Assembly (NCBI GenBank): GCA_023548195.1
Contig: JAJHZJ010000061.1
Location: 2,582,771-2,646,770, forward strand
Length of the DNA stretch: 64,000 bases
Origin: Bettongia penicillata ogilbyi
Lineage: Eukaryota; Chordata; Mammalia; Diprotodontia; Potoroidae
Direction of reading: 5' to 3'
The translations under genes and the position numbers were made by a program. The notes beneath the pieces were generated by a model. That model ran no database searches. It saw only the letters and a program-made list of their open reading frames with translations, and was not told the origin of the DNA. Shown here piece after piece: positions 35,616-46,994 of the stretch; within the stretch, counting starts at the first letter, position 1; each line of letters starts with the position of its first letter.

Positions 35616-36626
35616 GAAGCATGAAAGGGTAAACAGGAAAGAGAAGTCGTAAGGGACTTACTAAAGTTGAACTGTTTACATTTCTACATGGAAAGACAAT
35701 ATTTGTAACTCTTGAAACTTTTCAGTATCTGGGTAGTTGCTGGGATTGCACACACACACACACACACACACACGAGACAGAGAGCACAGAGTGAATTGAA
35801 TAGGATGGGATCATATCTTACAAAAATGAAGTTAAGCGGTGAGAGAGAAATGTATTGGGAGGAGAGAGGGAGAAATGGAATGGGGCAAATTATCTCTCAT
35901 AGAAGAGGCAGGCAGGAGACTTTTTAGTGGAGTGCAAAAGAGGGGAGCTGAGAGAAAAACATGAAGTTTACTCTCATCATATTCGACTAAAGGAAGGAAT
36001 AAAATACTCATATTCATTTTGGTATGAAAACCTATCTTACAATACAGGAAAGTGGGGGAGAAGGGGATAAGCAGAGTGTGGGGAGATGATGGAAGGGAGG
36101 GCAATGGGAGGAAGGAGTAATTTGAAATCAACACTCTTGGGGAGGGACAGGATCAAAAGAGAGAATAGAAGCAATGGGGGGCAGGATAGGATGCAGGGAA
36201 ATACAGTTAATCTTACACAACACGACTATTATCGAAGTCATTTGCAAAACTACACAGATAGGGCCCATATTGAATTGCCTGCCTTCCCAAGGGGAATGGG
36301 TGGGAAGGGAGGGATGGGGAAAAGTTAGAACTCAAAGTTTTAGGAACAAATGTCAAATATTGCTCTTGCTACTAGGAAATAAGAAATACAGGTAATGGGG
36401 AACAGAAAGTTATCTGGCCCTATAGGACAAAAGAGAAGATGGGGACAAGGGAAGGGAGGGATGATAGAAGAGAAGGCAGATTGGTGATAGGGGAAGTTAG
36501 AATGCTCAGTGTATTGGAGTGGGGGGAGGGGACAAATGGGGAGAAAATTTGGAACCCAAAATTTTGTGAAAATGAATGTAAAAAGTTAAATAAATTAATT
36601 AATTTTAAAAATGGGGGAAGAAAAAG

Positions 36627-36639
36627 AGTCTTTAAAATG
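36627..36639 (+). repeat. Target-site duplication, right copy
   Basis: AGTCTTTAAAATG, an exact match to 33828-33840. Confidence 0.92.
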
Positions 36640-36959
36640 AATTTTGTTCAATCCTGTCACAGTCTTAAGCAATCATCTACTATCTCATCTTTTTCAATCT
36701 ACCTTTTTAGGTTTACTACTCATTATCTCCCTTCACACATTCAACATTCTAGTCAAACTGACTATGAATTAGACAGTAATAAGTCAAACTAGCTGGACAC
36801 TAAAAGTCAAAAATGTTAATGATTGAAGATCTATTTGGCAGGGGATATCCAGTGGAGTACCCTAGACACCTATGCTGAGCTCTGTGCTATATAAATATTT
36901 TTATCAACAACTTAGAAAAAGATATAGATAATATTTTCAAATTTATAAAGCCCAAGTCT

Positions 36960-37420
36960 CTGTTCTTGGACTACTCTTTTCATTTTGATATCATCATGAC
37001 TTCAATTATCATCTCTATGCAAATAATTCACAGAACTACATATTCAGCCACAGTCTCTTAGTTGAGACTATGTTATCTTCAAATGCTTCTTGAACACCTG
37101 AAACTGAATGTCATGCAGGTATCTCAAACTCCACACGTACAAAATAGAACTCATTATCTTTCCCTGAGAAGCCTGTTTCCTTCTGAAATTTTCTTTACTC
37201 TCTAGGGTTAACACCATCCTCCCAGTCACTCAAGTCCACAACCTTGGTGTCATCCTCCCCTCTTCAGTCATCACATATATTTATTCCATAGACAAATCTT
37301 GTCATTTGTAACTTCACAACATCTTTCTTATATTCCCCTTCTCTCCACTCAAACAGTCACATCCTACCTTTAGCGTTTCATCACCACTTATCTGAACTAT
37401 TGCAATAATTACACCTCATA
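36960..37420 (+). repeat. L2-like LINE fragment
   Basis: 'TGAACACCTGAAACTGAATG', 'CACCATCCTCCCAGTCACTC', 'CATCCTCCCCTCTTCAGTCA', 'CACTTATCTGAACTATTGCA' parallel 2690-2960 in the first L2-like copy. Confidence 0.55.
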
Positions 37421-37919
37421 ATTAAGATAAAAAGAAAAAACTAATGGCCACAATTTGTCAGAAACAAAGAATTCTTGTAATTTGTCCCATAAATAGCTGA
37501 AGCTTCTTTAATATCTACTGTCCACAAAGATAAAGTAACTAGTATATAAAGCAATTTAATATAACTTTTATTGTCAAAAACCATGAACTGATTGATAGTA
37601 AAGAATCTAAGTATACAACTAACAGGTACACAATCTTGGTGACAGGTATTATACTACTCCCACCTTAATTCCATCATCAAGCAAAAAAGTGTTGGAATGA
37701 CCAGTGAATGCATTTTGATAGAAATCTAGATTTGTAAATTATAAAATTCAGGGCTTTGGGTACTGAGGGAAGAAACCAAACAAAGTATGAGAACATAATA
37801 CTAGCAAGCATAAAGAAAGAAAGACAAACAAGAGAAGCTGGGGGAAAGAAGCAGAAGTAACAACACCAGAATTCTGAAAGGAACAGGGGATGACCACAGC
37901 AAGAATTCATCTCCCTTTC

Positions 37920-38280
37920 TGTCTTGCTAGCAAAGAAGCATGGTTGGAGTAATCAGTTTTAGGAATTAGGCATGCAGTGAAAACAAAAAATGAGAATGAT
38001 TAGTGGAACCACAGTGCTGATGTAGGTGTATATCAGCCGCTATTGCTGCCATGCTCTCTGCTATGCTGTTTTTATTCCTCTCTTCGCTGAAGCAGAAAAC
38101 AGTGATTTCCAGTGTTACAGGGCATTTTAAGGAATAAATTAGGTTAACTTTACAGAAGGTGATAATTAAGTTATTGAGGGAGAAAGAAGGGACATAGTTT
38201 AACTTGAAAAAGGTCACTTCAATGTTATGCTCAGTCATGACAACAAAGTCTATATGTGTAGCCAACATGAGCTACCACAA
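37920..38280. promoter_or_regulatory. Candidate conserved noncoding element
   Basis: Repeat-free block with mixed composition ('TATATCAGCCGCTATTGCTG', 'CTCTTCGCTGAAGCAGAAAA') in otherwise AT-rich surroundings. A minus frame of 100 codons spans it but shows no domain. The call rests on texture only. Confidence 0.25.
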
Positions 38281-38535
38281 CAAAAACAATCTAATTAAAA
38301 AAAGACTAAAAAGAGAGAAAGAATTTTACTTCTTTATTTTAATTGGCTTTACTTAGTCTCTAATTATATATGAATTTGTATAATTTTGTACCAAATCAAT
38401 TCATAATGCTATCATTCATGCATTCATGAATGGCAAAACACTAAAAAGAACTTCTGCAGCAAACCAAATATTTAGACCACTAATAGTATAGCATGTTAGA
38501 TACTATGTCAATGCTGGATAAGCAGCTTTCTAAAG

Positions 38536-38718
38536 CAGGTATTCTGAACCTGGAGTCCATGAACTTGTTTGCTTTTTTAAATATCTTGATAAATTCATTT
38601 CATTATAATCATTTTCTTTTGCAATTCTTTGGATTTTATGTACTATTCTGAAAAGGCTTTCCATTGGCTTTGCCAGACTAAGAAGGGATACATAAGACAA
38701 AAAAAGTTAAGAACTTCT
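38536..38718 (+). mobile_element. Nonautonomous hAT-type MITE
   Basis: About 180 bp, starting CAGGTATTCTGAACCTGGAG and ending AAAAAGTTAAGAACTTCT. The ends are diverged inverted repeats of the CAGGGGTTCTTAACCT type. The middle ('GTACTATTCTGAAAAGGCTT', 'GGCTTTGCCAGACTAAGAAG') fits a known marsupial/mammalian hAT-Charlie-like family as I recall it. No coding capacity. Confidence 0.7.
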
Positions 38719-39400
38719 TATATAAAGGAATATAGAAATTGAAATGGCTTTAGTGATAGTGACAAGAAGATAAAAAAATCTGCAGCATCATCCTTGAAAA
38801 AAATCTCACCTTTTTACATATATTCTAGGTTTGTGTCTCTACAATATTATGACAATCACATAAAAAAGTACTCTATATTAATCAGATCAAGAAAAAGCAA
38901 CTTAACTTTCTTGCTGATATTCAGCATTTATTTACTATTAATATGCATTCATATGTATTTTTCATTTCCTTATAAGCACTCTTCCCAAAACAAAAACCTC
39001 AGCAACAGTATCACATACTCTAACTTAAAAATTTTATATTGAGAAACTAAAATATGAAAAAAATTACTTCTAAATGACCAATATTTCCTTCTCTAGGACA
39101 AATAATATATATATTGCCCAGAGTCCTTGTCATTAGAAATGAAATCAAGAAGAACAGAACTACTTTTACAGTTCTCTCTATCCATGCCTTTCAGTGGAGG
39201 CTCTTAACTTATCTCACAAGATCCAGTTTGCAATGGACATAATGAGCGATAAATAACATCTGCATTCAGTGACTAAACCTTAGATGTAAAACAAGATCTT
39301 TTCATTCATGCTTCTGTAATTTTTATGCTATAGAAATCATAAAAAAAATAAAAGGACTAATAGCTCTTCACAATATATATTCTGTTTATAAAACGTTTTT
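38719..39400. other. Unassigned AT-rich DNA
   Basis: No gene or named element. The open frame at 38794-39042 has AT-driven composition only. Confidence 0.5.
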
Positions 39401-39404
39401 CTCA

Positions 39405-39560
39405 CAACTACTCTTTAAGGCAAGCAGGGCAAAAATGACTGTCTCATTTGATAAGTGGAGAAATTAAGGTTCAAGGATATACTTGGGGAAGTGAAAAGGG
39501 GGTGGATACTAAGTGTCAGGTCAAGTCTCAAACCAGAATCCTATGACTCCTCAAAAAAGC
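39405..39560 (-). repeat. CORE-SINE fragment
   Basis: 'AAGGCAAGCAGGGCAAAAAT', 'GATAAGTGGAGAAATTAAGG', 'CAAACCAGAATCCTATGACT' is a diverged reverse-complement SINE. Confidence 0.55.
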
Positions 39561-39829
39561 TAATTTCCTACAAGTCTGAGCCACTGAATCACTCAAATAG
39601 CTAGGTTGTTCAGGAATATCACATGAAATTGGAAATCCTGATACATAGCTGTTCTTGCCATCAGCTCTAGAACACTATGTGCACATAATCTCTTCTGACT
39701 GGTTCTTTTACTCCATTAATAAAGAAGATTTGGAGAGGTGTGGAAATTACAACTGTTACTCCTTAAAAGAAACCACAGTCACTACTTAGGAGCTCATGAT
39801 ATAGCGTTTGTCCTAACTACTAGAAATAT

Positions 39830-40260
39830 CAACTAAAAATAATTCGATTAAAATTTTCAAATAAGCATAATCTGAATATTATAAATATAAATAAAAGTAA
39901 ATTGTACAATACATAAAATACATTAATATACAATATACATGTATAAAATACAATATTAAAATACAAATATATTACCTGGTAAGATAAATTTTTTAAAAAG
40001 ACAATGAAATTAAAATTTATCTAAGTCTTCAAGTTAACTTTTTGAGAATTTCCAAGTGTAATACTGTTAGCTAATAATTTAATGGAAAAAAATGACTACT
40101 TATATCTACATCTTTTCTTTATTTTCCTTTAAGTTTGTATCTCACATGCACATAAAACTACACTATTGAAACGATAACAAGTCCACAAATCAAGGCAGGT
40201 AAAATTATGTAGTTGTGTACACACATACACACACACACGCGCGCACACACACATACACAA
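39830..40260. repeat. AT-rich tract and (CA)n/(CG)n microsatellite
   Basis: 39880-39975 is AT-rich with repeated 'ATACAATA' words. 40216-40258 is a compound CA run with a CGCGCG core (ACACACGCGCGCACACAC), alternating purine-pyrimidine. Confidence 0.85.
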
Positions 40261-40624
40261 TAATTTCCCTTTAATTACCAGAGAACATATGGTCCACACT
40301 AGCCTTCACTCTGAATTTGGCTGATTTATGGACTTAGTTTAGAGACTTAGCTTTACTTTAGCAGGGTACCTAAGCATCTGTGATTATTTATAGTATGTTT
40401 TTAAAGTAAGGGAACTACAAGAAACATGTGACTATAGTGAACAGAACTTTGTTACATCAAACAAATGGGGGGGGGAATGGTTACCAATATACTCAGAAAT
40501 ATTTGATGCTTCTCTGTCTATTGGGAAAAGATATTTTCACCTTCTTGGACAGCAATTAAATTACAGCAGACCCTAAATGAAAATGTTCAATCTAATATAT
40601 ACTCTGTGCTCATATAGTCCAGCC

Positions 40625-40785
40625 TCTTGATTTTAGAATCTTCCCTCTACTATTGTTTCCCCTGACTTTATTTGTTGTCTTCCCCATTAGACTAGGAACT
40701 TCTTGCCTCTTTTTGTATCCCCAATGGTTAATGCCTGCCTGAGAGTGCCTAAGAATTTAATTAATGATTATTGATTGACTGATAT
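40625..40785 (+). repeat. L2-like LINE 3' end
   Basis: 'CTTCCCCATTAGACTAGGAA', 'CTTCTTGCCTCTTTTTGTAT', 'CCCCAATGGTTAATGCCTGC', 'TTAATTAATGATTATTGATT': same end as at 3780-3870 and 57825-57960. Confidence 0.65.
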
Positions 40786-41229
40786 GCAAAAATGCAATTC
40801 CTTACATATAAAATATACAATGCAGAAACCTTTAGCAACAGTAAACAGAAAATAAATTCTAAATAGGAGGTATCACTGCAAATTTATTTTAAAAATACAT
40901 GCTTACATAAATATAAAAAAATTAATTGTAAACTACCTTGATTTAACAAAAGAATATTAAATCAGGAATATAACCAGAATAGTATTTCAAGGAAAATACA
41001 TTCATATTAAAACTAAAACATATATTTATAGATTGCTTTTAATCAGAAAAAACTAATGAAGTATTTTAGAACATAGCTGCCAAAAATTTTTATTAGTTTT
41101 CAAACCTATATTAAAATTTTAATTTCTATTAGTGTTTTTACAGAATTTGGAATTAATATTAAAGGATGTGCTTCCAATTTTGCTGTCAATTAAAAGTCTG
41201 TTTCTTTAACCTTTCCATAGTACTAAAGA

Positions 41230-41650
41230 ACCTTGAGTATTTAAACCAATTCATTTAAGTGGGAAGTTAAGCATGAACAGCAGCAAAAGTATAACTGATT
41301 ACATCTGTGCATGTTATTACAATGACAGTAGGCTTGTAAATTTTCAACAGTTCTCATCAGTTTCTGTTGCAATCGGCCATGTCAGTATACAAAACAGGAA
41401 CATTACTAGCCTGACTGATCTTAACCTTGTCAGAAACAGGCAGTTGGATGCCAGATGCTTCGTTTTCTTACTGTTTTTTATTGCATCTAATGAGTTTGTC
41501 TATTACTTTTAGGGGAAAATATGAGCTTAAATTCAGTAAATGACATGGTGTCTACAAGGTGACCTCATCTGTCACATTTCTTCCTAAAAATATCTTGTTT
41601 TGCTGTGATTTATGAAGTGTTTTTCAGTATTTATTACCTATTAAGCTACT
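41230..41650. promoter_or_regulatory. Candidate conserved noncoding element
   Basis: About 420 bp of repeat-free, complex sequence. It has homeodomain- and POU-like words (TAATGAG at 41488-41494, 'GCATGTTATTACAATGACAG', 'TTGCATCTAATGAGTTTG') and an unusual density of non-AT-run text ('TCTGTTGCAATCGGCCATGT'). The open frame at 41273-41512 is judged incidental. It is a possible enhancer in the LRBA intron; conservation was not tested. Confidence 0.4.
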
Positions 41651-42185
41651 CAAATAGCTGTTTTCCAAAATGTGTACGCATGGAATAATAGGAAATAAAA
41701 ATAGGGCAGCTTTGAAAATTATCCTTGCTGGTCTTGGATTATAATATTTTAAAAAGATTTATCTCAATCCAAAGAAATTCACAAAAGCAAAGAAAAAAAC
41801 AAACTAGGAAAAGTCAAAATAGAAGGAATCTTCACCAAAGTACTCCTTCCACTTCCACCCTAAGGATTTCTAATTATCTGTTCTTAGAAGGGCAAATTTT
41901 GAAAACATGAGTAAAAAAGCAACGTTATTCTCCTTTGGATTTTTCTGTACTTAAATGGAAAATATCAAAAAAAAATAATGAAAAATAATTTAAACAAGTA
42001 GTTATGCCCTATAAAAATAATAAAATGAAAATTCAGGAAAATGCTACCAAGGAAAAACAATCAGACTTTTAGAAATGGTAGTTTACTCTTGGGCTTTTTA
42101 ACTCTTACCTAAAGTATTTCTCAGAGAATGACTACATATATTTCTCCACTGGAATGTTAGCTCCTTCCCACATGTACAAATACAG
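41651..42185. other. Unassigned AT-rich DNA
   Basis: Nothing recognisable apart from A-rich stretches. Confidence 0.5.
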
Positions 42186-42765
42186 CAGCTCTTTTTGTGG
42201 TGGCCAAGAACTGGAAATTGAGGGAATGCCCATCAATTGAGGGAATGCCCATCAATTGAAGAATGGCTGAACAAGTTGTGGTATGTGAATATAATGGATT
42301 ACTATTGTGCTATAAGAAATGGTGAGCAGGCAGATTTCAGAAAAACCTGAAGACTTACATGAATTTATGCTGAGTGAAGTGAGCAGAACCAAGAGAACAC
42401 TGCAACAGCAACACTGTGTGCCAATCAATTATGACATACTTGGCTCTTCTCAGCAATACAACAATCCAAGACAATTCCAAAAGACACATAAAATGCTATC
42501 CACATCCAGGGAAAAAACTATGGAGTCTAAATCAAAGCATCCTTACTTCACCTTTTTTTTTGTTTGTTTTTTTATTTCTCATAGCTTTTCCCATTTTTTC
42601 CGATTCCTTTAAAGCATGCCTAATGTGGAAATAAGATTGCACATTTATAACCTATATCAGACTGTTTCCTGTCTTGGGGAGCAGGGAGGAAAAGGAGGGA
42701 GAAAAATCTGGAAGTGAAAATCTTATAAAAGTGAATACTGAAACTTAAAAAAAAAAAAAAAGCTT
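42186..42765 (+). mobile_element. L1 3' end, 5'-truncated
   Basis: 'CAGCAGCTCTTTTTGTGGTG', 'GAAATTGAGGGAATGCCCAT', 'GGCTGAACAAGTTGTGGTAT', 'CCAAGACAATTCCAAAAGAC', 'AGCAGGGAGGAAAAGGAGGG', then an A-run: the standard marsupial L1 terminus. A 20-bp stretch (GAGGGAATGCCCATCAATTG) is present twice in tandem at 42219-42258. Confidence 0.9.
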
Positions 42766-42769
42766 GTTG

Positions 42770-43805
42770 AATGGAAAATAAAATAAAATACACAGGATTG
42801 CCAAGGGGGAAAAAAGAATGTTAACTCCTTGAAGGCAGGAACTATATTTTTGACTAACTTTTCTTCTGTCCTAAACCAGCAAATGTGGTAGGGATAAATG
42901 GGACTTTGGTTCTGGTGCCAACATTTTAAGGACTTCATTTCCTCACCTGATTAGAAGTCCACAGCCAACATAGCTATTGGCATAAATAGAAAAACAGCCA
43001 GATCACAAGGGGCACTTAATTTGCTTTTCAAACCACTGGTCTAATATAGGTGGGATTTCAGGATGTTTGACCTTAACTTCTACACTGAATCAGCTATATT
43101 GTGGTGTGGGGTGGAGAGAAGAAGGAGGGGAAAGGCTATTTTTATTCTAACGGCACATGCCAAACAAAAATTCTTCTTTAAACATGGCAAACCTTCTATG
43201 TTGTCAAAGCCTCCACAAATTTAAGTTTTTACAGGGATGCACAGCTATGTATTTATCTCCAGAGAAAAAGACTCAAATTATAAGCGTGAACACCATAATA
43301 ATTTTAAAGTAATTTTCCTTAGCACCTAGACAGTGACTACTCAAGACACCTCAGCTAGAGAATTACCAAAACTACAGTCTTCATTATGTACAATTTAAAA
43401 ATTTTTTTTATCCTAATACCATGGAATGCATTTTGTTAAAATATTAATGTGAACTTATATTTTAATGGAAATACCATTCCAATTATTTTTGAGGCTTAAA
43501 AGCCTTCCCAGCCCCAATTCACCTTACATTCCTATTAACATGAGGGCTGCTAACCATAGAAAACAATCACTAGTCTATATGTTTGCTACTATGAGTAATA
43601 CAAAAATTAATCATAGTTTTTACTTTCAAGGAGCTTAACATCTAAACTTTTAAATAAAATTCTAGAGTATAATAAAGATTTTGAAAGGTTCCTGGAGGCA
43701 CACAAATTAATATCAGAGGATAGATTATTTCTGGTCTGAGACGCTCAGGTAAGATTGTTTACTTGAAGGAGGTAGAAACTGAAAGCTATTTTGAAGGATT
43801 TCCAG
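42770..43805. other. Unassigned intronic DNA
   Basis: No gene or clear repeat. A moderately GC-balanced section (42950-43150) shows no domain or element. Confidence 0.45.
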
Positions 43806-43809
43806 GATT

Positions 43810-45060
43810 TTGACAAATGGAGATTCAACTCAATTCAACAAATATTGTATTAAAGATCTATTATGTGAAAGATCAGTGTTGGGTTTGAGATTATGAAAAT
43901 ACAAAAAAAAAAAATCTGTTCCTGATGTCATGTAGCTGAAACCTAATAAGGAGTAAGAGAAACAAATAGCTATAATATTAATGAGATGGTGAATAAGTAC
44001 ATACATTATTCAGAGTATCATAAGAAAATCAAGGACAGAGGGTTATTTCAAAATGGGAGAGATCAAGGAATACTCTACAGAAAATGTTTTCAAGTAGGGA
44101 CTCAAAGGAAGATTTTTTTTTTTCTAACTGCCAGAAGAAAGAGATGGAAAACATTCTCATTCACATGAAACAGCATGAGAAGAGGCCGTAAAAGGCAGAA
44201 TGACATCAGGAAAAAGTTGAGTATATGGCTATAATTAAAAGCAATAGGCAAAATAGACAACAGGAAGTCACTTACATTGGCTGGTTTTTTTTTGGGGGGA
44301 GGGAAGTGGTAGGAAGTTCTTAAATTTTTGTAGAGAACTGATTAGACCTAAAATTAGTAAGATATCTTTGAGAGTAAAATAAAAGATGGAGGGAAAAAAA
44401 AGACTGAAAATAAGGAGACCAGTTATAAGGCTGCTCTATGGGCAAGGTAAGGAGGCAAGGAAAATGAAAAGAGAGTGACACATGTAAGAGGTATTGCCAA
44501 AGACTGAATGGGACTAGACAACTAACTGCTTACGGAATAAGGAGAGAAAGTTGACAGGGGTGACTCTAAGAGCCAAAGTCATGCTGACTAAAGTGGTATT
44601 ATCATGAATGGAAATAGGGGAGTTAGAAGACGGCGCAGATTACAGGTGGTAGCTGAGTTTGAGATCTGGGTAGCACACTTGGGTTGAGACATCCAGCAGA
44701 CCAATGGGGATGTGAGACTAGCTTCTCAGGAAAGGCTGAAGATAAAGGTATGATTTGAGAACATTTACATACAGGTAATAATTAAAATTACAATAGTAAA
44801 AAAGGCAACCAAGGGAAAGAATATAGAGGGAGAAAAAATAGAACATTAGAGGACTTCCACATTTAAAAAGAGGAAGGATAAGCAGTCCAAAGGGGATTGA
44901 CTGAGTTGCAGTGAAAGAGACAAAGAAATAACCAGAAAAAAATAAAGTCACAGAATCCAAGAGTAGAGAGTTATCAGTGAGGTAGTAGTTAACAGTGTAT
45001 AACAAGACAAACAAAATCAGAACGTGAAGTCTAAAAATGAGTCAACGGATTTGGGATTTA
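43810..45060 (-). repeat. L2-like LINE fragment, purine-rich on plus
   Basis: Plus-strand words 'CAATTCAACAAATATTGTAT', 'GATCTATTATGTGAAAGATC', 'GATCAAGGAATACTCTACAG', 'ACTCAAAGGAAG', 'CAGCATGAGAAGAGGCC' follow the reverse complement of the L2-like elements elsewhere. Highly diverged. The family call is tentative. Confidence 0.45.
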
Positions 45061-45454
45061 AGAAATCACTGGTTACCTAAGAGACACTAATTTCATTCAA
45101 ATACATTATTCCCAGGGAGAGAAGGCAGACTACAGAAGGATGAAAAAATGGTGAGGAAAAAGAGGCAGTGAGCATGTACTACTCTTGAAGTAAAAGAGAG
45201 AAAGGATGACAGCTTGAGGAGGTAACAGGGTTAGGAGAAAGTAGTGCTTTTTTTTTTTTAAAAGAAAAAAAGAGGTCTGATCATATTTGTAAACAGGAGA
45301 GGGAGCTATTAGAAATCAGACATTAGAAAGAGATGAGAACTATGGTGCAATGGCTTCCAAGGTACAGCAGGGGATAATGATAACCACTGATATTTACATG
45401 GCAAGGTTTAAGAAGGAAAAGAAAAGCGAGGGCAAGGGAAGAGGACAGTAAGAA

Positions 45455-45600
45455 GCATATCCATTTAATAAATGAGGAAACAGGTTCGTTGAGGTTAAAA
45501 GATTTGCTTATGACCATAGCTTTTGCAAATCAGAGAACAGGAACTAGAACCAAGGATTTCCACCTCCAAATCTAGTGATCTTTCCACTACATCTTGCTAA
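45455..45600 (-). repeat. CORE-SINE fragment
   Basis: 'TTAATAAATGAGGAAACAGG', 'GAACTAGAACCAAGGATTTC', 'CTAGTGATCTTTCCACTACA' are reverse-complement SINE words. Confidence 0.65.
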
Positions 45601-45726
45601 CAGGGGTCAGGTTTGACGAGAAAGAGAGGCACCTCATTGTTGGAATGGAGATAAGGAGAAATGAATGGGAAAAGAAAAGGAAAGATTTAGCCTTTTACAG
45701 AAAGAAAGGAAAGTGTAGTGCTAAGT

Positions 45727-45852
45727 CAGTGATGGGGAACCTACAGCCTGAAGGCGATATGAGGCCTTCAACATTCTTGGGTGTGACCTTCTTTCTGACT
45801 GAATCCCAGTTTTGCAGAACAAATCATTTTGTTAAGGAGGTTTGCTCGTTTC
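45727..45852 (+). mobile_element. hAT-type element, half copy
   Basis: Starts CAGTGATGGGGAACCTACAG, a hAT-style terminus (CAGTG-G-GGGAACCT), followed by 'GACTGAATCCCAGTTTTGCA' and 'GAACAAATCATTTTGTTAAG'. The full family is palindromic; the second arm is largely absent here. Confidence 0.6.
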
Positions 45853-45969
45853 CCATCTGTGGGGTAAGTAATCTGAGGGAGAGGAGTGTGACAGGTATGG
45901 GAGAGTGGGGAAGGTAAGAGGCAGATAGAGATGATTATGTTACTTTGAAGTCTGAATGTAAGTTTACAG

Positions 45970-46128
45970 GTAATCTCATTTAGTCCTCACCACAATGCTG
46001 GGAGAGAGGTTTACAAATGAGAAAATGTTGGCTGAGAGAGATTAAGTGACTTGTCCAAGATCACACTGCCAGTTAAGTGCTGATTCAGTAAAAGTCAGGA
46101 TAGTTCTACATCTACTGCCACCTACCTG
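45970..46128 (-). repeat. CORE-SINE
   Basis: 'AATCTCATTTAGTCCTCACC', 'GATTAAGTGACTTGTCCAAG', 'ATCACACTGCCAGTTAAGTG', 'CTACTGCCACCTACCTGCC' in reverse-complement order. Confidence 0.75.
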
Positions 46129-46344
46129 CCAACAAGAGACAGGAAGCACTAGTGAAGGCCCAATGATGTAAGACTGTTGTAAGTTTGTAGTGAACATGGC
46201 ACATTTTTCATGAATTCATTCTGCCAAAATCTACTGCTTAGAAATAAGAGAAGAGAAGGAAGATGGTGGGGCCTGATCCAGGGTGAAGGATTAGGTTAAG
46301 ATCAAGGGTGAGCGCAGCTCCAGATAAAGGTGATGAAGGTTTAG

Positions 46345-46545
46345 AAGATGTCAGGTGGTACAGTGGATAGCATGTCAAACTGGAATCAGGAAGACCCACG
46401 TTCAAATTCAACCTCAGACACTGACTAATTGTGTGAACCTGAATAAGTTATTTAATGTCTGCCTCCGACTCCTCCTTTATAAAAACAAGGAGGAAGAGAG
46501 AGAAGAAGGAAGAACAACAACTTACAGTGCCACACAAATGTGAAA
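46345..46545 (+). repeat. tRNA-headed SINE
   Basis: 'TCAGGTGGTACAGTGGATAG', 'GGAATCAGGAAGACCCACGT', 'TTCAAATTCAACCTCAGACA', 'ATTGTGTGAACCTGAATAAG': tRNA-like head with the A/B-box spacing of marsupial SINEs. Confidence 0.8.
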
Positions 46546-46994
46546 TGGAAAAGAAGTCTCCAACACAGTGAACTAAGGAACTGATGCAGTCACTACGTCC
46601 ATCAAGTTCCTGTGTTTCCTTCCTGGTTAAGTTCTCTGTAGTCTGTTGTGTAGTCCCTTCAGAGCATGCTGATATCCAGTGGTTGGGTTGTATTTTGTAT
46701 GTTATATTTTGAAGTGATCATTAACTGTCTTGTCTATCTTTGGCTATGGAAATAAGCAGGCAGGGTAGTGTAAATGCTGAAGGAAATGATCCAGTGACAA
46801 AATCAGTGTCATAAATTATATACCTTAAGCCTCTAATAAAGCCTTCTTTCCCTAAGGATGTACATACTACAAAGATTTTGGCCTCTGAAAATAATCAAAT
46901 TGTCCTATGGCTTCCTTCAGTACCTTTGGCACAATTTAAATAAAATTAAAAAGTACAGTGACTAAAACTGTAGAACACTAACAAATGGCATTTT

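Larger units (their letters stand above)
33841..36626 (+). mobile_element. HAL1-like (ORF1-only) L1 derivative, copy 2, full length
   Basis: A 2,786-bp element bounded by the 13-bp duplication. It starts GAGCCAAGATGGCGGAGTAG, the canonical L1 5' end. It has a GC-richer leader (33960-34500), an ORF1 remnant (about 34510-35615), then the 3' UTR directly, with (CA)n at 35750-35773, G-rich tracts and an A-rich end. Segment order is the same as in copy 1, and the two are alike through long phrases ('ATGGAAAAGGAGGTTCAAAA' / 'ATGAAAAAGGAAGTTCAAAA'). ORF2 is absent in both. Because the 5' end, tail and TSD are all intact, the absence of ORF2 predates this insertion. Confidence 0.88.
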
